The notes: generated by a model not told the origin, from the letters alone. 64,000 nucleotides of DNA from Perca fluviatilis (GCF_010015445.1 NC_053133.1:28196138-28260137), one strand, 5' to 3'. Counted from the first letter of the stretch, positions 49,080-62,009 are shown. Program-made: numbers and translations.

Positions 49080-50575
49080 TCAGTCAGTAGGAGAGCAGCA
49101 GTCAGTAGGGGAGAGTAGCAGTCAGTAGGGGAGAGTAGCAGTCAGTAGGAGAGAGCAGCAGTCAGTAGGAGAGTAGCAGTCAGTAGGAGAGAGTAGCAGT
49201 CAGTAGGAGAGAGCAGCAGTCAGTAGGGGAGAGTAGCAGTCAGTAGGAGAGAGCAGCAGTCAGTAGGGGAGAGTAGCAGTCAGTAGGAGAGAGTAGCAGT
49301 CAGTAGGAGCGAGTAGCAGTCAGTAGGAGAGAGCAGCAGTTAGTAGGAGAGAGCAGCAGTCAGTAGGGAGAGCAGCAGTCAGTAGGAGAGAGTAGCAGTC
49401 AGTAGGAGAGTAGCAGTCAGTAGGAGAGAGAGTAGCAGTCAGTAGGGAGAGTAGCAGTCCAGTAGAGAGAGAGCAGCAGTCAGTTGAGGAGAGTAGCAGT
49501 CAGTAGGAGGAGAGCAGCAGTCAGTAGGAGAGAGCAGCAGTCAGTAGGAGGGCAGCAGTCAGTAGGGGAGAGTAGCAGTCAGTAGGAGAGCAGCAGTCAG
49601 TAGGAGAGAGCAGCAGTCAGTAGGAGAGTAGCAGTCAGTGAGGGAGCAGCAGTCAGTAGGGAGAGTAGCAGTCAGTAGAGAGAGAGCAGCAGTCAGTAGG
49701 AGAGAGCAGCAGTCAGTAGGGGAGAGCAGCAGTCAGTAGGAGAGATTAGCAGTCAGTAGGAGAGAGCAGCAGTCAGTAGGAGAGAGTAGCAGTCAGTAGG
49801 AGAGAGCAGCAGTCAGTTGAGGGAGAGTAGCAGTCAGTAGGAGAGAGCAGCAGTCAGTAGGAGAGAGCAGCAGTCAGTTGAGGAGAGTAGCAGTCAGTAG
49901 GGAGAGCAGCAGTCAGTAGGAGAGCAGCAGTCAGTGGAGAGTAGCAGTCAGTAGGAGAGGCAGCAGTCAGTAGGAGAGTAGCAGTCAGTAGGAGAGAGCA
50001 GCAGTCAGTAGGGGGAGAGCAGCAGTCCGGGAGGTAGCAGTCGGGGAGAGCAGCAGTCAGTAGGGAGAGCAGCAGTCAGTAGGAGAGAGCAGCAGTCAGT
50101 AGGGAAGAGCAGCAGTCAGTAGGGGAGAGTAGCAGTAGGGAGAGCAGCAGTCAGTAGGGGAGAGCAGCAGTCAGTAGGGGAGAGTAGCAGTCAGTAGGAG
50201 AGAGCAGCAGTCAGTAGGAGAGCAGCAGTCAGTAGGAGAGAGCAGCAGTCAGTAGGGGAGAGCAGCAGTCAGTAGGAGAGAGTACAGCAGTCAGTAGGAG
50301 GAGGAAACAGCAGTCAGTAGGGAGAGCAGCAGTCAGTAGGACAGAGTAGCAGTCAGTATGAGAGAGCAGCAGTCAGGGGAACGCAGCAGTCAGTAGGAGA
50401 GCAGCAGTCAGTAGGAGAGAGCAGCAGTCAGTAGGGGAGAGCAGCAGTCAGTAGGAGAGTAGCAGTCAGTAGGAGAGAGCAGCAGTCAGTAGGAGAGAGC
50501 AGCAGTCAGTAGGAGAGAGTAGCAGTCAGTAGGAGAGAGCAGCAGTCAGTGGGGGAGAGCAGCAGTCAGTTGAAA
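49080..50575. repeat. 20-bp minisatellite (GTCAGTAGGAGAGAGCAGCA)
   Basis: About 1.5 kb, roughly 75 units, alternating AGCAGC/AGTAGC and GGGGAGAG/GGAGAGAG variants with small indels. No coding content. 48790-49080 before it has no recognised feature. Confidence 0.95.
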
Positions 50576-50825
50576 AAACTCCGACCCAGAGAGAGGATAC
50601 GAGAGGACGGGGAAGCCCGTCTACAGACCAATCAGTGATAAGTATCTGGAGACGCAGCTCACGTATGTGATGACAGCAGGACGTAGGTTTGTCACGTAGA
50701 GATCTTTTGTACACTTGCATAACAGCAGTGTGAAACCAAAACTTACCGGATCAAATGTTACAATGTAACAAAAACATGAACCTTGGTCCGGACCTTCAGA
50801 CTTTTAGGTGTGAAAACGCCTAAGA

Positions 50826-50847
50826 GAGAGAGAGAGAGTGTGTGTGT

Positions 50848-50879
<32 letters not shown>

Positions 50880-51203
50880 CTATGTGTGTGTGTGTGTGTG
50901 TGTGTTTGTGTTACTGCTGCTGGGGCGGCTGCCACCAAATATATATACATAAAACTGATTATATAATATTCTGCATTTAGACAGAAGTTTCACAAACTTT
51001 TCTTTACCTTTTCTTATTTTATTAAATTATTATTTGTTATTTTATATTTTTCTAGGCTTGATGAAGTATCCCAAATACTGAGTTAAAGTCCTGCATTCAA
51101 CTGAATTGATCCACAGGCAGCGCTGGAACAAGTATTCAGATCCTTCATTAAAAGTACTAATGGTACACGTCTCTGTCTGAGTGATAATGACACAAACACG
51201 CTG

Positions 51204-51292
<89 letters not shown>
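50826..51292. repeat. Two (GT)n microsatellites
   Basis: GT-rich tracts at 50836-50911 and 51206-51291. The second is followed by CAACAAACTACCAGCTGAAG, shared with the flank of the GT run at 33.4 kb. Confidence 0.9.
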
Positions 51293-51415
51293 GGAGTCTC
51301 GGCTCATTGTTGATGAAACAGCACCACCTGCTGTCCAAAGCAACAAACTACCAGCTGAAGGCTATTTTCATTTCCACATAACCAATTTGAGAGGTATTTT
51401 TTATCACAGTCCATT

Positions 51416-51661
51416 AGATATGTAGATACCTTATCCGTCCTCATATCACTAACATCAGATATGTAGATACCTTATCCGTCCTCATATCACTAACATCAGA
51501 TATGTAGATACCTTATCCGTCCTCATATCACTAACATCAGATATGTAGATACCTTATCCGTCCTCATATCACTAACATCAGATATGTAGATACCTTATCC
51601 GTCCTCATATCACTAACATCAGATATGTAGATACCTTATCCGTCCTCATATCACTAACATC
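51416..51661. repeat. 41-bp minisatellite, six identical copies
   Basis: Unit begins ATATGTAGATACCTTATCCG and ends CATATCACTAACATCAG; copies start at 51416, 51457, 51498, 51539, 51580 and 51621 with no visible substitution until the last few bases. Confidence 0.95.
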
Positions 51662-52324
51662 AACCATCGTGGACAGGCTTTAACATCCCAGCAGATTCTT
51701 TGTGTCGCATTACGTTTTTTGCAAATGGCAGTTTTCTTTATAACAGTAGTGGATCATACTGTAGCCTAAAGCCACTGTATGCAGAGCCGTCAGAAAAGTG
51801 TGACTCGCTCTTAAAGGTTTTTTAAACGTCTCTGTAGTGTTCTCTGGACACAAAAACGTGAGAGCCATTAAAAAGAAATAAATGATTATACATTATAGTT
51901 CTGTTAATGATCATGGTGCTGCAGCCTCAGAATGGGATTAGTAGCCTATAGTTTACTTTTTCGCCCGCAGGATTGCACTTAAATGAAATTATAGGTGTAA
52001 TACAATTCTAGTTTTCACCAGTGGCCTAATATTAAAAGTTAACTGTGATTAAATATGAAATTAATACACTGTTAATGCGTACACATTGTAATGCGTGCGC
52101 ATTGATCTCGGCCGACAATTTTCTCCCACACCAATTCTCTCTCTCTCTCTTTGGCGCAGCGCAGCGCTGTCTTGCTTTTTAACGAAATTAATGTTCAAAC
52201 TCGCTGTTTGTGCGCATGAGCATTTCCGCCGACCCGTTTGTTTATGGTTGTTGCCATGGTGAATGGTAGAATCATGGCTCCATTCATACTGCCTTTTTAG
52301 AGTGGATGTGCACGCGCGTAACCC

Positions 52325-52470
52325 TGAGTGAACCTACTCTGAGTTGATTGAACCAACTCAAATCAGCTGTTCTGGAACCGAAAACTCAGAGTTTCCATCT
52401 CAGGGTAAATCAACTCAGACATCAGGGTTAGACTCAGAGTTTGTTAAACCTCCTACCTGGAACGGGCCCC
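52325..52470. mobile_element. Probable PIF-Harbinger-type terminus
   Basis: Contains TCAGAGTTTGTTAAACCTCC and ends ACCTGGAACGGGCCC, the inverted form of the GGGCCCGTTCC start common to fish Harbinger MITEs. The partner end was not found; 51662-52325 holds nothing else I recognise. Confidence 0.45.
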
Positions 52471-52487
52471 TGGCCTTTCCACTAAAT

Positions 52488-52925
52488 CAGGGGTTTTCAA
52501 TGCTTTTTAAGCCAAGGACCCCTCAACTGAAAGAGAGATGGATCAGGGACCCCCCTACTACATATTAATCTGTTCCTACAATAACTTTTAGGGCCGCCTA
52601 AAGCATTTATAGATACCTTTGCATAGAATACAAAGCTATTCAAATAGCCTAATAATTGTTTGCATGATTTTATAAATCATGTTTTAATGTTAACCCTTAA
52701 ATGTGAAACAAATGTGAAACAGTCACTCCTTTGGGATGAACTGTATCTGTGGATGGCTACCTTAGTGACTACATTACCTATTGGCCAGTACGCCTACCAT
52801 CAGTGGGGATTTATATTTGCTAATAATTTTTGAAAATCTTTAAAAAATTAACTATAATTTGGAGGCCCCCTGGATTGACTCGGAGGACCCCCTGGGGGTC
52901 CCGGACCCCCTGTTGAAGATCCCTG
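52488..52925. mobile_element. Short hAT MITE, 438 bp, with 8-bp TSD
   Basis: CAGGGGTTTTCAA at the left and TTGAAGATCCCTG at the right are inverted, flanked by CACTAAAT (52480-52487) and CACTAAAG (52926-52933), one mismatch. Both ends carry AGGACCCC-type repeats. No transposase frame. Confidence 0.85.
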
Positions 52926-53009
52926 CACTAAAGCATTTATTACCAAATACACTGACACGAGAGGCAACAACTGAGACTGCTTGGAGAAAAAGTCCTGATT
53001 CATTAAGTT

Positions 53010-53190
53010 CTAGGGCTGCAACTGACCATTATTTTATTATTCATTCATCTAAGGATTATTTTCTAGAGTGATCCATTAATCGGTTGGTATATAAGAAAAT
53101 GTCCATCAGGTGAAGCCTGTAAATGTCTTGTTTTGTCTGAAACTCAAAGATATTTAGTTTACTATGATATAAACAGAGAAAAGCAGCAAA
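53010..53190 (+). mobile_element. Truncated TAGGGCTGCAACTGA-type MITE
   Basis: Starts CTAGGGCTGCAACTGACCAT, continues ATCCATTAATCGGTTGGT and AAATGTCTTGTTTTGTCTGA, a pattern very common in fish genomes. The right end is missing. Confidence 0.7.
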
Positions 53191-54260
53191 TACAGAGAAA
53201 GGAGAGGAATCACCCGGGGGGAGGACGCCGGTTGTCACGTGCACAGTCCAAGCCCCGGGAAGAGCGCCATCGTCTTAAAGCCACCATGGGCTTAGCTGAT
53301 ACGGTGGTACTGCACCCCATGGCCCAGAAAGACTTCTCACAGAGACTTTGCATGGCGAAAGAAATGTCTATATTTCAGTGGATAATTTTTTTGGGTTACA
53401 TCAACTTACCAACCTGAACACTTAGAGGGTCCTTGTTTAAAACGTCACGTTCTGAACATTTTTAACATTCACTAGTAGCCGAATCCAGAGTTATTAAACT
53501 AGGCATGTTCTCCTGAGGTCCTGTAGCTGTAATAATGGATAGAGCTAATGGTTGTAATTCACAATGTGTTAATACATCCATGGTATTATCTTATGATACA
53601 TCCAAGGGATGTATGGATGCTGTAAAGCCTGTAACGTAGATGTAACATACGTCATTAGCGTTTCCCAAACTGGCGGGGCTATCGGCTAGTAGCTAACATC
53701 AGCGGTAGCTAGCATGGATGTATTAAGAGAACGGTAACACTATAGCTATATGCCTACATAACGTTACTACAGACATAGTGATGACATGGCCTTGGTTCTC
53801 TCTTAAGATACATCCGAGGGCTGGATGCTGTAAAGCTTGTAACGTGGATGAGCTCTGTTCACCAAACTGCAGGCTAACCTTAGTAGCCAGCACTAGTTGC
53901 TATGGTTACTGTGTGCTTGGGGGGGGGAGGCTACAGCTAGCAGGCTAGTGTTAGCCACCCAGTCCTGTTAGCCTCCAGCTGTCTGCTAATCTATAAAAAC
54001 TCTCAAATCTCTCTGAAAATAGACTTTCTTAAACTCTGGGCTCTCACATTAACGGACTACTTCAACTTGTATTAGTTTATCAAGTTAATGAACTGCAGAC
54101 TGACAGGTTGGATGACGTCATCACCACAGGTATATACAGGTCATATCATTAGTAACAGCTGTGATGACATCATCACCACAGGTATATACAGGTCATATCA
54201 TTGGTAACAGCTGTGAGCTATGCTACATCTGCTGTTGGACATGCCCTGTAAAGAAAGAAA
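53190..54260. other. Intergenic sequence with short local duplications
   Basis: Two similar segments, ATGCTGTAAAGC(C/T)TGTAACGT, at about 53605 and 53825, and a 56-bp direct repeat (GTGATGACATCATCACCACA...) at about 54110-54215. No gene recognised. Confidence 0.5.
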
Positions 54261-54309
54261 GAGAGAGAGTGTTTGTGTGTCAGTGTGTGTGTGTCTGTGT
54301 GTCTGTGTG

Positions 54310-54366
54310 TTCAGATTCAGATAACTTTATTTGTCCCCAAGGGGCAATTCAGTTTTACAGCCAGCC
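54310..54366 (+). mobile_element. Retroposon end fragment (TTTATTTGTCCCCAAGGGGC)
   Basis: A short piece of a common fish LINE/SINE end, lying between two GT microsatellites. Confidence 0.45.
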
Positions 54367-55229
54367 CGTGTGTGTGTGTGTGTGTGTGTGTCTACAGCAG
54401 TGCATTGTGGGTCTATAAGATCATCATGTGTGTGGCTGTCCTGTGAGAACCACGTATCTCTAAAAGGTTTTCACACTCTTGTTGGTGTCAGAAAAACAGT
54501 TTTCAGCTTTGGGACGATGCATTTTCCAGCTGATCCAAGAGGCTTTTTAAAGACTTTATTTAGCTTTAAGAAGTAGGAAGGATGATTATTTGAAGGATGT
54601 GGCATTTAGAGAAAGTGATGTTGGGTTGATGCCCATTTTCATACTTTTATTACAGTGATACAGGATGTAATGATTCATATGAAATAAGAAGGTAAACATA
54701 CAGAAGAAAGAACAAATATACAGAAATATAATCCAGCACTGATGAGAATGAGAATTAAACTTACTGGCAGACTTCTGAGTTCTGACATCAACCTTCAAGT
54801 TCCAGAATCTGATCAACTTTAACAGCAGTTCATCATTCAACAGCGTGGAGACCAACCCAAAGAGATCCAGAGATAGGCCCACTTAACAGGAAGAGAAGCT
54901 GAGGGCAGTTTAAATGACTGGACATCTACAGTTCTGCTGTCCTAATCTGCTGAGTCACTCTGGCTCCACAAGATCTCAATCAATCATGTCCAGCTGGAGG
55001 AGCCCAGTGGTCAACGGGACAAAAAGATATCTAAATAATACACATCACTGGCCTGGGAAATATAAAACACTTTTTCATAAGATTGTATTAATGGTAAATA
55101 CACAATGATTTGTCCAAACAACAAACTGATTTATTAATTTGATTACATTCATATCAGTTCTTCTTCATTCACTGAGAGCTTCTTCTGTCGGCCTCCTTGA
55201 GACAACTCTTCCCTATTAGCACGGGTTGT

Positions 55230-55381
55230 AAGGGTGTGTGTGTGTGTGTGTTTCTGTGTGTGTGTGTGTGTGACAGTGTGTGTGTGAGTGTGTGTGTGTG
55301 TCTCTGTGTGTGTGTGTCTCTGTGTGTGTGTGTTTGTGTGAGTGTGTTGTGAGTGTGTGTGTTTGTGTGTGTGTGTAGGTG

Positions 55382-55415
<34 letters not shown>

Positions 55416-55715
55416 GAGTGTGTATGTGAGTGTGTGTGTGTGTGTATGTGAGAATGTGTGTGCGGGTGTCTGTGTGTGTGTGTGTGTGTGCACGTGCGTG
55501 ATGTAGAGTGTGTGTGTGTGTCTCTGTGTGTGTCTATGTGTTTGTGTGAGTGTGTATGTGAGAGTGTGTGTGCGTGGTGTATGTGAGAATGTGTGTGTGT
55601 GTGAGAGAGTGTGTGTGTTTATGTGTGAGTGTCTGTCTGTGTGTGTGTGTGTGTGTGTGTCGCTGTGTGTGTGTGAGAGAGAGTGTATGTGAGAGTGTGT
55701 GTGTGAAGCTAATCT
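55230..55715. repeat. Interrupted (GT)n/(GAGTGT)n tract
   Basis: Nearly 500 bp of GT repeats with GAG, CTC and TAT interruptions; His/Thr- or Val/Cys-rich frames here are spurious. 54400-55220 holds no recognised gene. Confidence 0.9.
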
Positions 55716-56950
55716 CTTCCGTTGCTGTGGACAGCGTGGTAATCACCTCACCTATTAACGTTAGTTTAAATGTGAACGGTTAATTTAGAAGAGAAGATGT
55801 TACTGTGGGGGGTAAAGGTCTCTGTGAGGTAACGGTTGTTTCAGCGGGGGCAGTTAAGTTTATCAGACTAACAGCTGACTGTCCTGCAGCGACGACAGTC
55901 AAGTTTACCATTGATGGTAAAATGTGAAATGTTAGCAAACATATGCTTTCCACACTTGGCTCCACTCTGTAGTCTGACGTATGCTGAGTCAGCTGATTCT
56001 GATGGAGACAGAGCCCCCCCACTGACCCAGAGGCTAATGTCGGCCAATCAACTCGCCCGACATCCTTCTTTTCATGGCCCGCGTCGTTGCTAATGTGGAA
56101 GCGTGCAGAGCCTCAGTCAGTCTCTCCACTCTACCTCCCAGTAACATGGCCCAGTTAGAGGTGCTGCTGCTGCTTCAAGCTCTCGGGATCATCAGGACTC
56201 AGCTGGTCCTCCAACATCCTCCTCCTGATCTCTCTGTTACCTCCTCCATCTGATGAGAGAAGAAGACAACAGAAGAGATAAATAGAGCTGTGACTGTATG
56301 TAGTTTTCATACCGTGGTGAAGAAGTAACGTTTCACAACGCAACCCGGTCTCACACCAGGTCGTTATATAGTCACGTTATGATTCATAAATTCGTGTACA
56401 GGTTACGATTTTGACGTTTTTTTCGTGTACATGCAACGATTTTTGAACGTGTACAGGTCACGCTTTTCGAACCTGCTCTGGGGGACGCAACAACGGGGAA
56501 ATGAGGCGCCGCACGCCGGCCACAACAACGGGACACACAACAACAGGAAAATGAAACGCTACAATAACGGGACGGTTATGGTTAGGAAAAAAGAAGAATG
56601 GGGAAAGGAACCGTCACACGCGGGACACACCGACAAAGGAACTGCAACACACGGGACGCGATCCCCGGTCTCCCGGTTTTCTCACCCATCCACCACCCCA
56701 ACCAACCTCCTTGCGCGGCCTTTCGCCTTATCAATACTACTCGCTACCGTCAGCGTTCTGGGATCACAAAATATGCTTCCAATTAAAATGCATTGCTTTC
56801 AATTTCGTAATCGCCACACGAAAAAAACGCCACTTACGTGTCCTGTCCACGACTTAATAGATTACATAACGTAACTATATAACTGCACAACGGTATGGTG
56901 GTTAACGGGAGTAAGCTATGAGCTAGCTGCTAGGCTAATGCATTGCTCCT
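55716..56950. other. Unclassified sequence including a dispersed fish repeat
   Basis: 56335-56875 (CCCGGTCTCACACCAGGTCG, ATTCGTGTACAGGTTACGAT, then GGGACGCGATCCCCGG) looks like a repeat seen in many fish genomes. A short minus frame at 56155-56260 (NREIRRRMLEDQLSPDDPES) has no recognised family. Confidence 0.4.
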
Positions 56951-57215
56951 TCTCTCTCCCTCTCTCGTTTTCCCTCTCTCTTTTCTTTCTCTCTCTCTCC
57001 TTTCTCTATTCTCTCCTTTCTCCTTTCTCTTTCACTTCTTACTCTCTTTTCACTCTCTCCTCTCCCTCCCTCTATCCACTCTCCTCTCTTCTCTCTCCTC
57101 TATCACCCCCTTCTTCTCTCCCTCCCCCCTTTTCCTCTCCCCCCTCTCCTCTCTCTCTTCTTCTCTCTCTCTCTCTCTCTTTTTTTCTTTCTTTCTTCCT
57201 TTCTTTTTCTCTCTC
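56950..57215. repeat. Polypyrimidine (CT-rich) tract
   Basis: About 265 bp almost wholly C/T on the plus strand; Ser/Leu- and Glu/Arg-rich frames are artefacts. Confidence 0.9.
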
Positions 57216-57288
57216 ACATACCACACAAACAGACCCGACGTGAATACTCCTCTGTGCAGATGAATTAATGCCATTAATTATTCTACAC

Positions 57289-59297
57289 CAGGGGTCGGCA
57301 ACCCTTTTGATATGAAGTGCCCTTTTCAAAATTTCTTGTTTATTAGTGTGCCATGTTAACATAAATGTTTTTAATTTTTTATGACATCACATCTAAATGT
57401 AATGATCCAGGTGAATCTGTAATAATCAGTACCTTGTAATTATTATTATTGTATATTATTATTATTATTATTATGGAAACATGGTTTTAGTATGATGTCC
57501 TGATTAGTCGAAAATGGGCTGACAAAAATATCACTGTCAAAGAGCCTGAAGTGAAAAGTGAAAAGCCCAGATTTAATGATGAATGGACTGATAAGCAGGT
57601 TGTTCTGGTCGAGAAATGTAAATGTGAATTTAAGTATTCTGAGCCTGTTTTGTTAGGCTGTTGTGCATCATTGTTGGTGCGAGAGCGTTGCCTAGTGGCG
57701 GAAATTGGTAGTGCATTTTGTGACGTTACTGCTGTTTAGTTCCCACACGTGTCATGGTGAAATACTGCTGTACGGTTGTTCTATACATGTCGGATCCTTG
57801 GAGCAGCACGTCCGTAAGTGTTCTTTTGGTTGTTGCAGATATAATTAACACTTATGTGATAATATAATAGTTATTAAGCGTTAACGTCGCTCATTCTTTT
57901 TCCGTGTGTAAGTTATGCTAGCGCTAGCTGCGTGTGTATGCACAGGCTAATATGTGCGTGAATGAAAATGTGAAAGGAATATTTGGCTATTTAGTAATTA
58001 TATTTTTGTTTGTATTCCTTAGTTTTACAAAAAAGAAAACTGCTTGGAGTGCACTCTTCAATAAATCTCCAACTTAAGAAGACGTCAAACCAGCTTCATT
58101 CATTTTCCTTGTTCGCTATCTGCCTAAGCATTGTTAGGACACAACTGCTAGGACAGAATACAGGTCCTGTATGCCTCATTTTCAATGAAACGATGCTGTG
58201 GCAAAATAATAACACAACCAGCATCATTATCAAGAATGAAGTACACGAACATAACGATTGCGTCATTCACGTGCATATTAAGTAGCCACATGTATTTGTT
58301 TTGGTCTTATAATGCGTCCATATTTACCGCTCCAGCGGAGAGGATGGTTTCTTCAGCCAGCTTAAGTTTATAAGAAATTGTCCAAATTTCAAGATTCCCT
58401 GCAAACTAAGATAAACAGACTGCAAACCGACAGCTTTTGTTTTAGCTTGTTTTGTAAAAATTAGCTATTTGCAGAGTAGAGCTGTGTTTGCGTAAAACAA
58501 GAGTTCGGTGGACAAGAGGGTACTGAGGAGACAGAGCAGATTGAAATATCGCTTTCTACATGTTGATGCCGGTCTACACAGGTGAGTGCACTGATAAGTA
58601 TTGACTTTTAACTCACGAATGTTTAATTGTAGCCTCCTTACAGTAACGAGACTAGCGTTAGTTCATCTTCCCCAGCGGCCATTGGTAATCCTCTCTGTAT
58701 TGTTCCCAGTCAGAGATATGACTCAATCAAACTACCGTAAATAACAGTTTTGCGCCAGGGCGGTGCTCGCACCGCGCGACACCCTTTAAAAAAAAAAATA
58801 GTCAAAAATGTTTGCATTTCAGAACCTTAGGAAATGGACAGCGGCCGACATGAACACACACGCCGTAGAGTAAGCTATCTTTCAACTCAGGACAGCGCCA
58901 CTTCTCACAGATAGGATTGGAGATGAGAAGTTTAATCAGCTTCGTGGGAAATAATAAATCAATGCCACCGACATGACCAATGATGAAAGACGCTCCACTT
59001 AACACCACCTGCAATGTTTAATATTAAATTAATGTAAAAATGAACTGGCAGTCTGGCACACGTGGGTGCTCAGTATTTTTCGTGGGTGCTCAAGCTCCAG
59101 AGCACCCACGGTATCGGCACCTATGAAGTCGGCAACTGTGAACGTTGTAATTTGGCATGCGGATGAGAGAGTGCTTCAGCATTTCAACCATGATTTCAAC
59201 ACATCAATAACTCTCTTGCACACATATTGCCAGCGTGCCATTGGTTAAGGTCCCGCGTGCCCATGGTGGCACGCGTGCCTAAGGTTGCCGACCCCTG
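57289..59297 (+). mobile_element. hAT element, 2.0 kb, with perfect TIRs and 8-bp TSD
   Basis: CAGGGGTCGGCAACC and GGTTGCCGACCCCTG are perfect 15-bp inverted repeats, flanked by TTCTACAC at 57281-57288 and 59298-59305. Coding remnants include KSEKPRFNDEWTDKQ (57553-57598) and, after a 560-bp segment, GPVCLIFNETMLW (about 58163 on), resembling the start of GTF2IRD2/Charlie-like hAT transposases (FNDEWT, then GxxVCLICNE). No full transposase is present. Confidence 0.93.
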
Positions 59298-59305
59298 TTC
59301 TACAC

Positions 59306-60713
59306 CCTCCATTACAGTAATGTAGGTAGTGGTATGAGCCTTAAACTTGGTTTGTGATCCTCTAATTAACACACAGAAGAAGAAGTTAATTTTTCCCACA
59401 TCGATCTTTTCCCCCCAGAGAAGACGGCTGGAGTCCATCTGGAGTTTAATGGTTAGTATTATGAAGTTATTATCTGTATTTATTCAGGGTTTTACTGCAT
59501 AGAGAAAGTTTTGACGCCCTTTAAAGAGGTTTTAGCAGTCGCCAAAGGAATATCACGAGCTCCAAAACGTCTGATTTTCAGCAGCCACCCCCCCCCTCTC
59601 ATCCACAGTCACTACTGTATGCGGCTGGCGCTGATTTGACTGATCTGAACGCTCCGCTGTATAGAGCTGATGGTATCTCTGTTAGCAGAGTCAGACTGTA
59701 CCGGACTCTCCAGGAGACCATGCTGTCTGCACGGCGGGCTTCACTGCCGTCTATCAGTATTACATTGAGACACTTTCATATCCTGTAAACATAAAAACGT
59801 CTCGTATGTTGCGTTAAATACTTTCCCCCGTGTTTTGGTACAGTTCCTGTTAACTCCTGATGCGAGCCATATGGGAGGAGCCTACACATGAAACTCTAAG
59901 TTCTGAGGTCTTTAGCAGCGTTGACCTGACTCCCTGAATAAGCTGCAGAGACGTGGTCTCTCTCCACCTCTCTGCTGAGCCCCGTTCACCTAACAGCATC
60001 AGTTCAACTGGATTTCACACTATGATGGTTACATTTACAAGGAATCAGCAGTTCACATGTCTGCTGAACTGTAGGGACGGTCTGTTACACTACTGTAGGT
60101 CTACAGGCTATTCAACATCACTGACTTTTTATTTATCAATATTTCAAAATAGAAAAGATGACGCTTGTGTTGTTATTATTATTTTATGTGTAAGAGACAC
60201 AAAACAATCCCCACTAGGGTAATTAAGTAAGTTGCAAACATTAGAAATTTGTTCATGTTGAACAAGTTAACAGCATCCAGTATAAAGAGCAGCAGAGACT
60301 TCAGTCCTGTTCAGACACCAAGTGGAGCGGCTGTGTAGAGCAGCCTGCTTCCTTTCAGCTCTCATGTTAACGTGTTGGAGTGAAGCTCACAGACCTGCAG
60401 AGACTTTGGCCATCAAGTCTGTTGACTCTGCAGATTTCACTGAAGTACACAGTGGAAATAAACTGCTGAGAGTCCTGAACGTATCATTACTGCAGAAACA
60501 GAGAGACGTTCAGTGCTCACTTTAATGATGATTTACTGCTGTTGGGTTCAGAGAGAACAATCTCTGATTGGCTGACTGTTCTCTCTGTCATCTCACAGCT
60601 TCACTGACGAGGTTGGAGGTTTACAGAAAATACTGGATCTTTGCTTTGATAATAACTGGGTTTAGTTTGATACTGCTGAAACCAACATGGACTGACTCCA
60701 ACCCTCTACTGAC
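59306..60713. other. Intergenic sequence between NLR copies
   Basis: No recognised gene, repeat array or element ends; several short frames without family resemblance. Confidence 0.4.
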
Positions 60714-60887
60714 CTCAGAGTCTCCAGTCTACAGTCTGGACTCTCCTTCAGATCACACAGCTGCTTCACGTCTGACTCCTTCAGGCTGTTCAAGTCCAGG
60801 TCCAGCTCTCTCAGATGGGAGGGGTTGGTCTTCAGAGCTGAGGCCAGAGAAGCACAGCTGATCTCTGACAAACCGCACCACCTCAAT
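60714..60887 (-). CDS. LRR exon of a second NLR copy
   Basis: A 174-bp exon coding 58 residues: [40 protein letters not shown], then [14 protein letters not shown]. Acceptor CAG (60888-60890) and donor GTCAGT match the other LRR exons; phase 2 to 2. It differs by a missing codon and a changed LCAGLESPN segment (LCDLKESPD), so it is a diverged paralogue. It lies 27 kb upstream of the first exon of the NLR at 11-33 kb, on the same strand, so it must belong to another NLR whose NACHT exon would be to the right of this window. Confidence 0.8.
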
Positions 60888-60899
60888 CTGAATAAAGAA

Positions 60900-61510
60900 T
60901 AAATGAAGATAAAAAATCTATTCATAATCCAATCAGATGTGTGGATGTTTTAAATGTGTAGCTCAACATTACTATGTCCTAATCAATGATATTTTCCCTA
61001 AAATGAGTAGAGAGATTTTGTCATTGTGGATCCTCATCATGTCAGCCAATAAAGGATCAATACTATATTCATTCTCTAAAAGACTTGAGTGAATTATTTA
61101 GTGTTATTCAGTTATATTAAGGTTTTAAATCTGTAGCTCAACATTACTCTGCTGCATTGACATGGATTAGACGTGTTTAACGTGTAGTTTTGACATTAAT
61201 GCTATCATGTTTTGCTTTCTTTCTAAATACATTTAAAAAAATTATATATTACATGAAACAAAGGGACTTTGTGACATTAATTTCATCCCTCTGATTCTTA
61301 AAATATAAACTGTGTAATTTAGGTTATAATTAAAGAAAATTGACAAATTGAAATACATGAATAAGATTTTATATAATAAAAAATAAACTAAGTAAAGACA
61401 GAAACATGGACAAAACTCCTGCTGCTCTCATTTCAAACCACAGACTGAGGCTATCTTCATCACCACTGTCATCTTCATCACCACACAGCTGACTGACTGA
61501 GAGCTCTGCT
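60900..61510 (-). repeat. LRR-cassette intron block (second NLR copy)
   Basis: Matches 22160-22265 and 22560-22880 in order (AGCTCAACATTACTATGTCC; then ATCATGTTTTGCTTTCTTTC to TTTCAAACCACAGACTGA). Confidence 0.75.
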
Positions 61511-61604
61511 TCATCCTCAGTCATCTTTAGAACTGATCAGATGTGCACTGAGCAAAGAGAGAGGCAGATTCTCTTCATCTGAAATGTAATCTATTACCTC
61601 CCCG

Positions 61605-62008
61605 TACTAACATGTACTGAAAACATGTTTTATATTTTAGATTCTTCAAAGTAGCCACCCTTTGCTTTTTTTGATAACTCTGCAAACCCTTGGTGTTCTC
61701 TCAATGAGCTTCATGAGGTAGTCACCTGAAATGTTTTTCACTTCACAGGTGTGCTTTGTCAGGGTTAATTAGTGGATTGTTTCCCCTTATTACTAAAACA
61801 GCAAAGGGTGGCTACTTTGAAGAATCTAAAATATAAGACATGTTTTCAGTTATTTCACAATTTTTTGTTAAGTACTTAATTCCATATGTGTTTACTCATA
61901 GTTTTGATGCCTTCAGTGAGAATCTACAATGTAAATAGTCATGAAAATAAAAAGGAAACGCATTGAATGAGAAGGTGTGTCCAAACTTTTGACCTGTACT
62001 GTACATAG
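61605..62008 (-). mobile_element. GTTTGGACACACC-type MITE with internal inverted repeat
   Basis: 61610-61665 and 61798-61855 are reverse complements (TTAGATTCTTCAAAGTAGCC) with a loop of about 130 bp; the right end (GAGAAGGTGTGTCCAAACTT) matches 31755-31886. One outer end is missing. Confidence 0.75.
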
Positions 62009-62009
62009 A

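Noticed and set aside
49080..50575. CRISPR-like regular 20-bp array
   Set aside because: Head-to-tail repeats without unique spacers in a vertebrate genome; it is a minisatellite. The same applies to 51416-51661.
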